Assembly: GCA_004555765.1 (NCBI GenBank)
Contig: SFHG01000013.1
Span: 1-64,000, forward strand
DNA length: 64,000 bases
DNA from: Bacteroidales bacterium
GTDB lineage: Bacteria; Bacteroidota; Bacteroidia; Bacteroidales; Porphyromonadaceae
Direction of reading: 5' to 3'
How positions within the stretch are numbered: the stretch's first letter is position 1; the number at the start of each line of letters is the position of its first letter. This document shows, piece by piece, positions 23,957 through 33,124 of this stretch. The position numbers were made by a program, and so were the translations under genes. Below the pieces are notes generated by a model, which was not told the DNA's origin, did not search any database, and saw only the letters and a list, made by a program, of their open reading frames with translations.

Positions 23957-24571
23957 ATGAAGATTATTTTGAAAGAAGACATCTCCAATCTCGGCTTCAA
24001 AAACGACATCGTCGAAGTAAGACCCGGGTATGGCAGGAACTTTCTAATCCCGCAAGGCAAGGCCGTCATCGCGAACGAAACCTCCCTGAAGGTCTTGGCC
24101 GAAAACATGCGCCAGCAAGAGCGCAAACTCGCGAAAGAAAAGGCAGACGCTCAAGCCCTTGCCGACAAACTCGAAGGCGCCAAAGCGAACCTCCTCGTCA
24201 AGACGAGCAATACCGGCACCATCTATGGCTCCGTTACCGCTGCTATGGTGGCCGACAATCTCGAAGCCCAAGGTTTTGAAGTCAACCGCAAAATGCTCCA
24301 ACTCCAAGGCGGCATCAAAGAGATCGGCGAATACGTGGCGAAGGTACGTCTTCACCGTGACATTACGGTCGAGGTTCCCGTCATCGTCGAGAGCGAAAAT
24401 GCTGCCGAGATAGCTGCCGCCAAGGCTCAGGCCAAGGCTGAAGAAGCAGCACGTCAGGCTGAGAAGGAGCGCAAGCTCGCTGCCGAAAACGCCGACGCTG
24501 AGGCCGAAGGTGCCGAAGAGGTCGAAGGCGAAGAAGGTGCAGCCGAAGCTTCCGAAAACGCCGAAGCGTAA
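23957..24571 (+). CDS. rplI: Ribosomal protein bL9 with acidic C-terminal extension
   Basis: 204 residues against about 148 for the family. Residues 1-50 (MKIILKEDISNLGFKNDIVE, RPGYGRNFLIPQGKAV) are the N-domain, the long connecting helix follows, and the C-domain ends near residue 148 (HRDITVEVPVIVESE). The remaining 55 residues are an Ala/Glu-rich tail (EEAARQAEKERKLAAENADA and acidic repeats). Similar tails occur on bS6 and bL25 nearby. Last gene of the three-gene operon; a hairpin with a T run follows. Confidence 0.96.
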   Translation: MKIILKEDISNLGFKNDIVEVRPGYGRNFLIPQGKAVIANETSLKVLAENMRQQERKLAKEKADAQALADKLEGAKANLLVKTSNTGTIYGSVTAAMVADNLEAQGFEVNRKMLQLQGGIKEIGEYVAKVRLHRDITVEVPVIVESENAAEIAAAKAQAKAEEAARQAEKERKLAAENADAEAEGAEEVEGEEGAAEASENAEA

Positions 24572-24650
24572 ACGAAATACCTCCCAAAGCGAGGCGCAGA
24601 CAATCATCCCTCTCAATGGGAAAAGCGGTCTGCAACGTGTGATGGGAAAA

Positions 24651-24684
24651 CGGACGACACGGACACCCGTCCGGTCCGGTTTTT
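24651..24684 (+). terminator. Terminator or attenuator between rplI and rplY
   Basis: Inner hairpin CGGAC-ACCC-GTCCG, extended by an outer CGGAC/GTCCG pair with a 4-nt bulge, followed by GGTTTTT. It would separate the rplI operon from rplY or allow partial read-through. Confidence 0.65.
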
Positions 24685-24712
24685 GAGTAACACATACACT
24701 TAGACTTAAATC

Positions 24713-25330
24713 ATGAAAGAATACGCTCTTAGCGCGACGAAGCGTGATGTCCTCGGCAAGCGCGAAATGAAGAAGCTCCGCAAGGAGGGTCTCATCCCCG
24801 CAAACATCTATGGCGGAGAAGACCACATCAATATCACGGTCAAGAAGGACGATCTCCGCAACCTCATCTACACGCCGGATATCTACCTCGTCAACCTCTC
24901 CATCGACGGTAAGGAAAGGAAGTGTATCATCCAGGAGCTCCAGTTCCACCCCGTTACGGACGAAATCCTCCACATCGACTTCCTCGAAGTCTTTGCAGAC
25001 AAGCCCGTGACTATGGAAGTGCCCGTGGTACTCGACGGTTTCCCCGTCGGTGTCCGCGCCGGTGGTAAGCTCAACCTCGATATGCGCAAGCTCAAAGTGA
25101 AAGGCTTCTACAAGGACATCCCCGAACAGCTCCACATCGACGTCTCCACGCTCGGTCTCGGTAAGACGATGAAAGTGGGACAGGTTTCTTTCGAGGGTCT
25201 CGAAGTGCTTAACGCCAAAGCTGCTGTCGTAGCCGCTGTCCGCACCACTCGTGCAGCCCGCAGCGCCGGTGTCGGTCAGGCATCCGAAGAAGGAGCAGAG
25301 GAAGACGAAGAAGCACCTGCAGAAGCCTAA
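24713..25330 (+). CDS. rplY: Ribosomal protein bL25, CTC form
   Basis: 205 residues. The N-terminal 5S-rRNA-binding domain (SATKRDVLGKREMKKLRKEG, LIPANIYGG) is followed by the TL5/CTC beta domain (IDFLEVFADKPVTMEVPVVL, GFPVGVRAGGKLNLDMRKLK). The last 20 residues are acidic and Ala-rich. Follows rplI by 141 bp with an intervening terminator-like hairpin. The downstream gap holds tetrad T11. Confidence 0.96.
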   Translation: MKEYALSATKRDVLGKREMKKLRKEGLIPANIYGGEDHINITVKKDDLRNLIYTPDIYLVNLSIDGKERKCIIQELQFHPVTDEILHIDFLEVFADKPVTMEVPVVLDGFPVGVRAGGKLNLDMRKLKVKGFYKDIPEQLHIDVSTLGLGKTMKVGQVSFEGLEVLNAKAAVVAAVRTTRAARSAGVGQASEEGAEEDEEAPAEA

Positions 25331-25406
25331 GGGAGCTTCCCTTCACCCCATCCTACAAGTCCGGGAGAGGTCGTCACGAGTGGCGCCTTATCCCGGGCTC
25401 GTTTTT

Positions 25407-25486
25407 GGTACGGACCGAGACGATTTCCTACGTCCGTACCGGGGGTAAATTTCGGCTTGGGCGAAAAATATTTTTCGGTCTGTACC
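25407..25486. repeat. 80-bp tetrad element T11 (F R R R)
   Basis: Units at 25407, 25430, 25453 and 25476: GGTACGGACCG, ACGTCCGTACC, CGGCTTGGGCG (degenerate), CGGTCTGTACC, exactly 23 bp apart. Confidence 0.9.
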
Positions 25487-25547
25487 TCTCTTTCAAGGGG
25501 CTCGGCACCGACTTTGAGTTTATCTCTTCCAATCGCAAAAATCCTAT

Positions 25548-26147
25548 ATGGGTCCTGCCATTATCGACATCCAAGGCACACTTGTCTCTTCGGACGTGAT
25601 CACCACTTTTTTCGTCTGCGATCTCGAGGCCTGCAAAGGCGCTTGTTGCATCGAGGGCGACGGAGGTGCGCCGGTCTCGGGGGGTGAAGAGGCATCAATG
25701 AGAGAAGCTTTTCCCGACATCAAGCGATACCTCAGAAATGAGGCTGTCCGAGAGGTCGAAAAGCGCGGTTTCGCCTACACCGACAGTGACGGAGACCGGC
25801 TTACGACCCTTTTCCGCGGACGGGAGTGCGCTTTTACCTGCTTTGAAAAAGACGGCTCGGCGCGCTGTGCCTTTGAAAAAGGACACACCGAGGGTGTGAG
25901 CCCCTCTTTCTTTAAGCCCATCTCGTGCTACCTCTACCCCGTCCGCCTCTCTATGGTTGGCGAAATGGTAGCCGTCAACTACCACCGCTGGAAGCCCATC
26001 TGCGAACCCGCGCGCAAACTCGGTCGGGCAAAAGGCGTCAGGCTGTATCAGTTCCTAAAAGCCCCCCTTACGAGCGCTTTTGGGGAGAAGTGGTATGCCG
26101 AGCTCGAAGAAGTGGCAGAACTGTACTTGAAAAACTACCCCTCATGA
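25548..26147 (+). CDS. DUF3109 family cysteine-rich protein
   Basis: 199 residues. Near the N-terminus FFVCDLEACKGACCIEGDGG supplies four Cys, and further Cys-containing blocks ECAFTCFEKDGSARCAFEKG, KPISCYLYPVR and WKPICEPA follow. The Cys pattern suggests a metal or iron-sulfur site, as in the related UPF0153/YkgJ zinc or iron chelators. DUF3109 is common in Bacteroidetes, function unknown. Its stop overlaps the pth start by four bases (ATGA), so the two are translationally coupled. Confidence 0.88.
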   Translation: MGPAIIDIQGTLVSSDVITTFFVCDLEACKGACCIEGDGGAPVSGGEEASMREAFPDIKRYLRNEAVREVEKRGFAYTDSDGDRLTTLFRGRECAFTCFEKDGSARCAFEKGHTEGVSPSFFKPISCYLYPVRLSMVGEMVAVNYHRWKPICEPARKLGRAKGVRLYQFLKAPLTSAFGEKWYAELEEVAELYLKNYPS

Positions 26148-26731
26148 ACGAAAATAAGTACCTCATCGTCGGTCTCGGCAATATCGGTGCGGAGTACGAC
26201 GGCACCCGGCACAACGCCGGTTTCCTCATCATAGACGAACTCGCCCGAGACCTCGGGCTCTCTTTTGCCCCCGCCCGCTTCGGTGCCGTGGCCAAAGGCC
26301 GTATCAAAAACAAGCTCGTCGTACTCCTCAAGCCGGACACCTATATGAACCTCTCCGGCAACGCAGTTCGTCACTGGGTCAAGGTCGAAGAGGTGGCACC
26401 GGAGAATATCCTCGTCCTCGTCGACGACCTTGCTCTGCCTTTCGGTACGCTCCGGCTCAAAGGTCGGGGTAGTGCAGGGGGGCATAACGGGCTAAAGAAC
26501 ATCGAAGAAATGCTCGGCACGAATAAGTATCCGCGTCTCCGCTTCGGCATCGGCAACGATTTCCCGAGAGGGGGACAGATCGACTTCGTACTCGAGAGGT
26601 TTGCCCCCGAGGAACGCGCCGAGATGCCCGATCTGCTCCATACGGCATCCGAGACGATTAAGAGTTTCGTCCTCGCGGGACTGGAGCGGACGATGAATGC
26701 GTTCAACAAACACCGGAAGGAAGAGCCATGA
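26144..26731 (+). CDS. pth: Peptidyl-tRNA hydrolase
   Basis: 195 residues from the ATG at 26144; a longer in-frame ORF to 25925 overlaps DUF3109 and is not plausible. Releases tRNA from peptidyl-tRNA dropped by ribosomes. LIVGLGNIGAEYDGTRHNAG with the catalytic His, LLKPDTYMNLSGNAV and VDDLALPFGTLRLKGRGSAG then GGHNGLKNI are all canonical. It overlaps its neighbours by 4 bp on each side in a DUF3109-pth-S4 operon. Confidence 0.97.
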   Translation: MNENKYLIVGLGNIGAEYDGTRHNAGFLIIDELARDLGLSFAPARFGAVAKGRIKNKLVVLLKPDTYMNLSGNAVRHWVKVEEVAPENILVLVDDLALPFGTLRLKGRGSAGGHNGLKNIEEMLGTNKYPRLRFGIGNDFPRGGQIDFVLERFAPEERAEMPDLLHTASETIKSFVLAGLERTMNAFNKHRKEEP

Positions 26732-27231
26732 GCCAAACACGTATCGACAAATGGCTCTGGAGCGTCCGCATATACAAGACCCGCTCCGTGGCTGCCACGG
26801 CGATTAAAAACAGCCGTGTACGGATTGGCGACACAATTGCCAAGCCCTCGTCGCCCGTCAAGGAGGGCGACGTCGTCAAGGTGCGCAAGCCGCCCGTCAC
26901 CTACTCTTTCCGAGTCATCGGCATCCCCCCGAGCCGAGTGGGAGCCAAGCTCGTCCCTCAGTTCCTCGAAAACATTACCCCTCAGTCCGAATATGACCTC
27001 ATCGAGATGCAGAAGATGAGCGGTATGCAGGCGAGAGCCAAAGGGCTGGGCAGACCGACAAAGAAGGAAAGGCGCGACTTGGACGACTTTATGCGTCCGG
27101 GAGACACCTTCGACTGGATGGACGACGAGGACGACGGCGAGAGCGGCGAAACGTTGTTCGCGGCTTCGGATGAGGACTACTCCAAGGACGACGAAGACGA
27201 CGTCCTCGATGCGATGGGTTTTTGGGACTGA
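26728..27231 (+). CDS. RNA-binding S4-domain protein, Hsp15-like
   Basis: 167 residues. The first 60 residues are an S4 domain: TRIDKWLWSVRIYKTRSVAA, then NSRVRIGDTIAKPSSPVKEG, closely like Hsp15/HslR, which in E. coli binds free 50S subunits with blocked nascent chains. The C-terminal half carries GLGRPTKKERRDLDDF and an acidic tail. Starts within the pth stop (ATGA). The pairing with pth fits a role in ribosome rescue; I am sure of the domain, less of the role. Confidence 0.88.
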   Translation: MSQTRIDKWLWSVRIYKTRSVAATAIKNSRVRIGDTIAKPSSPVKEGDVVKVRKPPVTYSFRVIGIPPSRVGAKLVPQFLENITPQSEYDLIEMQKMSGMQARAKGLGRPTKKERRDLDDFMRPGDTFDWMDDEDDGESGETLFAASDEDYSKDDEDDVLDAMGFWD

Positions 27232-27294
27232 AACAGGTACCTACTTCCGGGGTAGGGCTTCCGACTTTTGTGTCCTCGTCGCCCGCCTGAATTT

Positions 27295-27374
27295 GGTACG
27301 TACCGGGAAAAAGTTTTTGGCTCGTATGAGCCGAAAACTTTGCACAGACCGAAAAATTCTTCCCGGTCTGTATC
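27295..27374. repeat. 80-bp tetrad element T12 (F R F R)
   Basis: Units at 27295, 27318, 27341 and 27364: GGTACGTACCG, TGGCTCGTATG (degenerate), TGCACAGACCG, CGGTCTGTATC, exactly 23 bp apart, between convergent genes. Confidence 0.92.
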
Positions 27375-27387
27375 TCTCGGGAAAATG

Positions 27388-27424
27388 AAAAGCACCGAAG
27401 TGATAAACCGCTTCGGTGCTTTTC
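27388..27424. terminator. Bidirectional terminator between convergent genes
   Basis: Stem AAAAGCACCGAAG / CTTCGGTGCTTTT with a 10-nt loop, A run on one side and T run on the other, so it can serve both the S4-protein operon and the TonB receptor gene. Confidence 0.9.
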
Positions 27425-27448
27425 GTGAAAAAGAACTTTGCAAAAGTG

Positions 27449-30052
27449 TCAGATGGAGATCGAGATCCCCGTGTAGATCGAGAAGGGCTGTGTGGGTCCG
27501 TAGATGTAGGCGCTGTCGCGGAATCCACGGAAGTCGAAGTCTTTTTGGAACTGGTTTAGGAGGTTGTTTGCCCCGATGTAGAGCTGCAGCCCCGCGGTGT
27601 TGAAGAGGGAGAAGTCGTAGGAGATTTTTGCTCCGAGATCCCAGAACCCGGGCGTGTGCTCAAGCCTGTCCCATCTGGGTGCATTTTCGCTGTGCGAAGT
27701 GTCGGGACGCTTGCCTGCGGCGACAAGGTCGGCATCTATGACGGCAGCACGACGACCTACTTCGATGACGTGCGGAGCGTACATGGAGCCGGTGTAATTG
27801 AGTGTCGCGCTCAGCGTGAGATGCCTCAGGGGATTGTATGTCACAGTGAGGTAGCCGTAGAGGTCGGGCGTGCGGAGCATTTCGCGAGAAGTGAGAGAGA
27901 GGAGTTCGCCATCAGGAGAGAAGCCTTCGAGTTTCTCCGGACCGTTGTCCGCGAGGGTATTGATGTCCTTTGGGGTGTCTGCCGTTTCGCCGGAGAGGAG
28001 GGTACGGCTGCCCCATTCCTGGGCTTCGTCCCAAATGCTTTTGTGGTAAGTGATGCCGGCTTGGAGCGAGAGGCTTTTCCAGGCGAGCTTACCTTCAAGA
28101 TTTATGCCTGCCACGGTGGCTCCGGAGCCGTTGACCCGTTGGTAGAGCGAGAAGGAACCGTTGCTGCCGATTTCTTCGTTGGTGAAAGCTCCGAGGAGTC
28201 GGGTGTAGAACCCTTCGACAAGGAGATTTCCCTGCCACTCTCCACTGTGGAAGTACATATCCGAGGAAAGGGTTACGTTGTGGCTGTACTCGGGCTTGAG
28301 ACCGGGTCTATTCACGATACGCTGGCTCTCACCTCCGACGACCGCTACGTGGAGGTCTTCGTCAAAGACCTGCGGTGCGCGGAAACCCATAGCGTACGTG
28401 GCGCGGAGACTGATGTGTTCCGTGGGGTTGTATCGGAGGGTCGCCCTTGGCGAGAATATAGGCAGGAGAGCGCCTTCCTCCGTCTTTACGAGGGAGTGCT
28501 CATCGAGCCGGCCACCGAGGAGTACGGTGAAGTCTTCGTTGTACCACTCGATCTGGGCGAGCTGAGAACCGTTGTGGATGTATTGGTTGGTAGGGGGATT
28601 CTTGCTCTCTCCTGTCTTCTCGTCTTTTTCCCAGGCACGGATCGGCATATTGTCCTTGAGCGAGTCGTACTTGTACTCTGCACCCACCAAAATGCGCGCG
28701 GGAGCGAAGAGAAGCCGGTCGAACTTATGGGTGTACTGCACTCCGCCGACGTAGGTCCGGCTTTTGGTGCGACCGAAGTTGGTGCCGAACTCTTCCAGGG
28801 GAATGTGCCCGAGAGATCCCACATTATCGTCACCGATGCCCCCGTAGTAACTTGCGCGGTCGATGACCTCGGCTGCCCCGTAGACTTGGAGCTGACCCAT
28901 GCGGTCTTCCGTGAAGTGGTTCCAATTGGCATTGACGCTGTAGATGTTGTGACCGATGCTCTCTGCGACGGAGGCTGCGTGCTCGGGCAGGTCGAAACGG
29001 TCACCCCCGCGCCGCTCTTCCTTAATGAAGTGTCCTTCGATGCTGATCTTGTCTTGGTAAGTGGGGCGGAAGAAGATCCGTCCGCCGAAGGCATTGCTTT
29101 TGAGGAGACCCAGTTCGCTGAACCCGTCGCCATTGGCATCCCAGGGCGTGCGTTTCCGGTTTTGTCCGAAAATCATCCCGCCGATACGCCCGTCTGCGCC
29201 TACGATGGTGCCGTTGAAGCCGACGGTGTTATCTGGAGTCCTGCCTCCGGCGAGGGTGAGGTTTTCGGTGAAGTTGAAGCTGTTGAAGAGTGGCTCTTTG
29301 GTGATGATGTTGATGACCCCTCCGATGGCGTTGGCTCCGTAGAGAGCCGATCCCCCGCCCCGTATCACTTCGATGCGATCCACCATATTGGCGGGAATCT
29401 GCTCCAAGCCGTAGACTCCGGCAAGTGCGCTGAAGGAAGGACGCGAGTCGATGAGTATTTGTGAGTAGCGCCCGTCGAGACCGTTGATGCGGACTTGGTT
29501 GAAGCCGCAGTTTTGGCAGTCGTTTTCGACCCGGAGACCTGGCTGGAAAGTAAGTCCCTGCGAGACGGTGACGGCGTTGGCGATCTTAAAGAGTTTGTCG
29601 TCCAGTACGCTCACGAGTACGGGCGCCTCCTTGCGAAGCGTGGTCTGGCGATTGGCAGAGACGACCACTTCGTCGAGACCGAGGGCATCGGGAACGGCTT
29701 CGAAATTGACTTCGAGTGTCTTCCCGAGGACGAGTGTCACTTTGCGCTCTTCGGCGCGGTAGCCGATACTCTGCATCACGAGGGTATAGGTTCCGGGTTT
29801 GATGTTGCGGAGGAAGTAGTGACCCGAGGCATCGGTGGAGACGCCGTGGGAAGTGCCTTTGAGGAAGATGGTTACGCCGGCGATGTGCTCGCCCGTTTCT
29901 TTGTCCACCACGTGTCCGACGATATTGGTGTCGGTGCCGGGTTCATTATCCCCGGCTGCAGTCCCGGGTGCGGCGAAGACCGGGAGAAGGAAGCTGCAAA
30001 GCGCACAGAGGAGGAGCAGTGTTTTCCGGTAAATCGGTTGGATGTCTTTCAT
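27449..30052 (-). CDS. TonB-dependent outer-membrane receptor
   Basis: 867 residues. Signal peptide, then a carboxypeptidase-regulatory-like beta-sandwich at about residues 40-120 (GHVVDKETGEHIAGVTIFLK, YFLRNIKPGTYTLVMQSIGY), a plug at about 130-250 (ANRQTTLRKEAPVLVSVLDD, RIEVIRGGGSALYGANAIGG) and a 22-strand barrel. The plug segment NDCQNCGFNQVRINGLDGRY contains a Cys-x-x-Cys seen in a Bacteroidales receptor subgroup. The C-terminus ends ISI rather than with Phe. No SusD partner is adjacent, so this is a stand-alone receptor, perhaps for iron, haem or cobalamin; the ligand is not evident. Confidence 0.92.
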   Translation of the reverse strand: MKDIQPIYRKTLLLLCALCSFLLPVFAAPGTAAGDNEPGTDTNIVGHVVDKETGEHIAGVTIFLKGTSHGVSTDASGHYFLRNIKPGTYTLVMQSIGYRAEERKVTLVLGKTLEVNFEAVPDALGLDEVVVSANRQTTLRKEAPVLVSVLDDKLFKIANAVTVSQGLTFQPGLRVENDCQNCGFNQVRINGLDGRYSQILIDSRPSFSALAGVYGLEQIPANMVDRIEVIRGGGSALYGANAIGGVINIITKEPLFNSFNFTENLTLAGGRTPDNTVGFNGTIVGADGRIGGMIFGQNRKRTPWDANGDGFSELGLLKSNAFGGRIFFRPTYQDKISIEGHFIKEERRGGDRFDLPEHAASVAESIGHNIYSVNANWNHFTEDRMGQLQVYGAAEVIDRASYYGGIGDDNVGSLGHIPLEEFGTNFGRTKSRTYVGGVQYTHKFDRLLFAPARILVGAEYKYDSLKDNMPIRAWEKDEKTGESKNPPTNQYIHNGSQLAQIEWYNEDFTVLLGGRLDEHSLVKTEEGALLPIFSPRATLRYNPTEHISLRATYAMGFRAPQVFDEDLHVAVVGGESQRIVNRPGLKPEYSHNVTLSSDMYFHSGEWQGNLLVEGFYTRLLGAFTNEEIGSNGSFSLYQRVNGSGATVAGINLEGKLAWKSLSLQAGITYHKSIWDEAQEWGSRTLLSGETADTPKDINTLADNGPEKLEGFSPDGELLSLTSREMLRTPDLYGYLTVTYNPLRHLTLSATLNYTGSMYAPHVIEVGRRAAVIDADLVAAGKRPDTSHSENAPRWDRLEHTPGFWDLGAKISYDFSLFNTAGLQLYIGANNLLNQFQKDFDFRGFRDSAYIYGPTQPFSIYTGISISI

Positions 30053-30240
30053 TATGAATATAGGGGTAAAAAGTATGAACTATCAAGACGCGAATGATGC
30101 GCTTCTCTCGGCGCAAATTTCCTAAAAAGACGAGTAAAAGAAGCTTTTTTTGCTCAAAATACCCACTACTGGGTACCCGTCCGGGTGTCCCTCTCCCCAT
30201 AGATGGCGAGATTTACGGAGGGCGGGGTGGGCGGAAATCT

Positions 30241-30320
30241 TGCACGTACCGGGAAGAACGCCTCGGTCTGTACCAAAAAGAATCGAGACACAGACCGAAA
30301 ACAAATCGAGATACAGACTC
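30241..30320. repeat. 80-bp tetrad element T13 (F R F F)
   Basis: Units at 30241, 30264, 30287 and 30310: TGCACGTACCG, CGGTCTGTACC, GACACAGACCG, GATACAGACTC, exactly 23 bp apart. Confidence 0.92.
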
Positions 30321-30382
30321 CGTCATCCGGAGTATTCTATTGCCCAAAAGCTTTGACCTGCAAACTAACCTCCAAAAAAGTG

Positions 30383-30390
30383 TATCTTTG
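30383..30390 (+). promoter_or_regulatory. Probable -7 box for valS
   Basis: TATCTTTG, 67 bp before the valS start at 30458. It excludes the in-frame ATG at 30203 as a start. Confidence 0.6.
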
Positions 30391-30457
30391 TAAACGAATA
30401 CCTCTTCCCGAAAAGAGGCAAGCTTACACAGATCAAAGAAACAAGATACACATACGT

Positions 30458-33097
30458 ATGTCCGAAGAACTCAGCGCCAAATATGACCCCAAGGTCGTGG
30501 AAGACAAGTGGTACAGCTATTGGATGGATCATAAGCTCTTTGCGAGCAAGCCGGATGGCAGGATGCCCTTCACGATCGTGATGCCGCCACCCAATGTCAC
30601 CGGCGTACTCCACATGGGTCACATGCTCAATAATACCCTTCAGGACATCCTCGTGCGGCGCGCCCGTATGACGGGGTTCAATGCCCTTTGGGTGCCCGGC
30701 ACCGATCACGCCTCCATCGCCACAGAGGCCAAAGTGGTCGCCAAGCTCGCCAAGGAGGGCATCCAAAAGAGCGACCTCACGCGCGAAGAGTTCTTGGGAC
30801 ACGTCTGGGACTGGACCCGCGAGCACGGTGGTATCATCATCGAGCAGCTCAAGAAAATCGGTGCCTCCTGCGACTGGGACCGCACCGCATTCACGATGGA
30901 CGAAGAGAGAAGCCGTGGGGTCATCGGGGTCTTCTGCGACCTCTACCGCAAAGGTCTGATTTACCGCGGCGTGCGTATGGTCAACTGGGACCCCAAGGCC
31001 AAGACCGCCATCAGCGACGAAGAGGTGATCCACAAAGAAGCCCACTCCAAGCTCTACTACGTCAAGTACGAAGTGGCTGAGGAAAAAGGACGCTTCATCA
31101 CCGTCGCCACCACCCGCCCCGAGACCATCTTCGGCGACGTCGCCGTCTGCATCCACCCTGAGGACGAGCGCTACCATTGGCTCAGAGGCAAGCACGTCAT
31201 CGTCCCTGCCGTGGGACGCGAGATACCGATCATCGAAGATGACTACATAGACATCGAGTTCGGTACCGGATGCCTCAAAGTCACCCCCAGCCACGACATC
31301 AACGACTATATGCTGGGGCAGAAATATAACCTTCCCGCCATAGACGTCTTTAACGACGACGGCACGCTCAACGCCGCGGGAGGTAAGTACGAAGGCCGGG
31401 ATCGCTTCGACGTGCGGGAGGCTTTTGCCCGCGAGCTCTCCGACCTCGGACTGATGGAGAAAGTCGAGGACTACACGAACGCCGTGGGCTACTCCGAGCG
31501 CACCGACGTGCCCATCGAACCCAAGCTCTCGATGCAGTGGTTCCTCAAGATGAGCGACCTCTCCAAACCGGCATACAAAGCCGTGATGGAGGATGAGACG
31601 GTGAAGCTCGTACCTCCGAGATTCAAAGGCATCTACGCTTCTTGGATGGAAAACATCAAGGACTGGAACATCTCCAGACAGCTGTACTGGGGGCACCGCA
31701 TTCCCGCCTATTATCTCCCGGGCGGTCAGGTCGTGGTGGGCGAGACAGTCGACGTGGCTCTCGCCGAGGCTCGGAAGATGACCGGTGACGATGCCCTCAC
31801 CGCTGACGACTTACGCCAGGACCCGGACACCTTGGATACCTGGTTCTCCTCCTGGCTCTGGCCTATGAGCGTCTTCGGCTCGCCTTTGGACAAAAATAAC
31901 GCCGAGCTCGACTATTATTATCCCACCAACGACCTCGTCAGCGGTCCGGATATACTCTTCTTTTGGATCGCGCGTATGATCATCGCGGGGATCGAGTACC
32001 GTGGGGAAGTGCCTTTCCGCAACGTCTACCTCACCGGGATAGTGCGGGACAAACAGGGACGGAAGATGAGCAAACAGCTCGGCAACAGTCCGGATCCCAT
32101 CAAACTGATAGACCTCTACGGAGCCGACGGTGTACGTATGGGGCTGATGAGCGCGGCCTCTGCCGGCAACGACATCCTCTTTGACGAATCTCTGTGCGAG
32201 CAAGGGCGCAATTTCTCCAATAAGATCTGGAACTCTTTCCGCCTCATTCAGGGATGGAAGGTAAGCGGGGAGGTAGCTCAGACGGACGCATCTAAGGCTG
32301 CCATCAAGTGGTTTCGTGAGCTTCTCAAGGAGTCGGCTTCGATCCTTGCCGACCACTTCTCCAAGTACCGTATCAGCGACGCGATGCTGCTTCTGTACCG
32401 GCTGATTAAGGACGATTTCAGCGGCGTGTACCTTGAGCTCGTGAAGCCCGCCTATGGGGTGCCCACGGATCCGGAGACGATGAGCGCGACGAACCGGTTC
32501 TTTGAGGAACTGCTCCTCCTGCTCCATCCCTTTATGCCTTTTATTACGGAGGAGCTCTGGCAGGCGCAGGGGAGCCGTAAGGAGGGCGAGAGCATTATGA
32601 CTTGTCAGCTGCCCGAGTACGGAGAACCGGATCGGTCTGTCCTCGAAATGATGGATCACCTCAGAGAGGTGATCACCTTCATCCGTAATATCCGTGTCTC
32701 CAAAGGCATCTCGCCGAAAGAGGGGCTCAAACTCATCGTGCCGAACGGTATCCTCGGCGTGGACGAAAAAGCCGTCCTCTCCAAGCTCGCCGGCATCACC
32801 GACTTCCTCCCCGCTGCCGAGGAGGGCGCCACACTTGAGCGCTTTATGGTGGGCACCGGGACCTACGGTGTGCCGGTGGACGGACACGTGGACATCGAAG
32901 CCGAGATCTCGAAGCTCGAAGGAGAGGAGAAGCACTACCTCGGTTTCCTCAAGGCCGTGCAAGGCAAGCTGAGGAACGAGAAATTCGTCGCTAATGCCCC
33001 CCAAGCGGTCGTCGATATGGAGCGGAAAAAAGAATCCGATGCCACAGAGAAACTCGCCAAAGTGCAGGCTCGTCTTGCAGAACTGAGGCACCAATAA
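30458..33097 (+). CDS. valS: Valine-tRNA ligase
   Basis: 879 residues from the ATG at 30458 (MSEELSAKYDPKVVEDKWYS), the usual bacterial length; an upstream in-frame ATG would precede the promoter and run through tetrad T13. HIGH-type motif PPPNVTGVLHMGHMLNNTLQ, editing domain with TTRPETIFGD, KMSKS-type GRKMSKQLGNSPDPI, and a C-terminal coiled coil (EAEISKLEGEEKHYLGFLKA) are all present. A 169-residue unknown gene follows 27 bp later and may be co-transcribed. Confidence 0.97.
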   Translation: MSEELSAKYDPKVVEDKWYSYWMDHKLFASKPDGRMPFTIVMPPPNVTGVLHMGHMLNNTLQDILVRRARMTGFNALWVPGTDHASIATEAKVVAKLAKEGIQKSDLTREEFLGHVWDWTREHGGIIIEQLKKIGASCDWDRTAFTMDEERSRGVIGVFCDLYRKGLIYRGVRMVNWDPKAKTAISDEEVIHKEAHSKLYYVKYEVAEEKGRFITVATTRPETIFGDVAVCIHPEDERYHWLRGKHVIVPAVGREIPIIEDDYIDIEFGTGCLKVTPSHDINDYMLGQKYNLPAIDVFNDDGTLNAAGGKYEGRDRFDVREAFARELSDLGLMEKVEDYTNAVGYSERTDVPIEPKLSMQWFLKMSDLSKPAYKAVMEDETVKLVPPRFKGIYASWMENIKDWNISRQLYWGHRIPAYYLPGGQVVVGETVDVALAEARKMTGDDALTADDLRQDPDTLDTWFSSWLWPMSVFGSPLDKNNAELDYYYPTNDLVSGPDILFFWIARMIIAGIEYRGEVPFRNVYLTGIVRDKQGRKMSKQLGNSPDPIKLIDLYGADGVRMGLMSAASAGNDILFDESLCEQGRNFSNKIWNSFRLIQGWKVSGEVAQTDASKAAIKWFRELLKESASILADHFSKYRISDAMLLLYRLIKDDFSGVYLELVKPAYGVPTDPETMSATNRFFEELLLLLHPFMPFITEELWQAQGSRKEGESIMTCQLPEYGEPDRSVLEMMDHLREVITFIRNIRVSKGISPKEGLKLIVPNGILGVDEKAVLSKLAGITDFLPAAEEGATLERFMVGTGTYGVPVDGHVDIEAEISKLEGEEKHYLGFLKAVQGKLRNEKFVANAPQAVVDMERKKESDATEKLAKVQARLAELRHQ

Positions 33098-33124
33098 CTT
33101 CACTAATCGTCTTCCCCTGATCTT

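Larger units (their letters stand above)
30053..30457. other. Divergent gap between TonB receptor and valS
   Basis: 405 bp. From the left: receptor leader with no recognisable TAnnTTTG box, a small hairpin ACCC/GGGT at 30165-30178, tetrad T13 at 30241-30320, and the valS promoter box at 30383 with a 60-nt leader. No small gene is convincing. Confidence 0.6.

Noticed and set aside
27656..29464. 602-codon open frame on the plus strand
   Set aside because: It is antisense to the TonB receptor and has no recognisable domain; long antisense frames are common in this GC-rich codon usage. Same for 7500-8981, 14169-15578 and the minus-strand frame at 31811-33403.
30203..30457. N-terminal extension of valS
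   Set aside because: It would be translated through tetrad T13 and precede the promoter box at 30383; the normal start is 30458.
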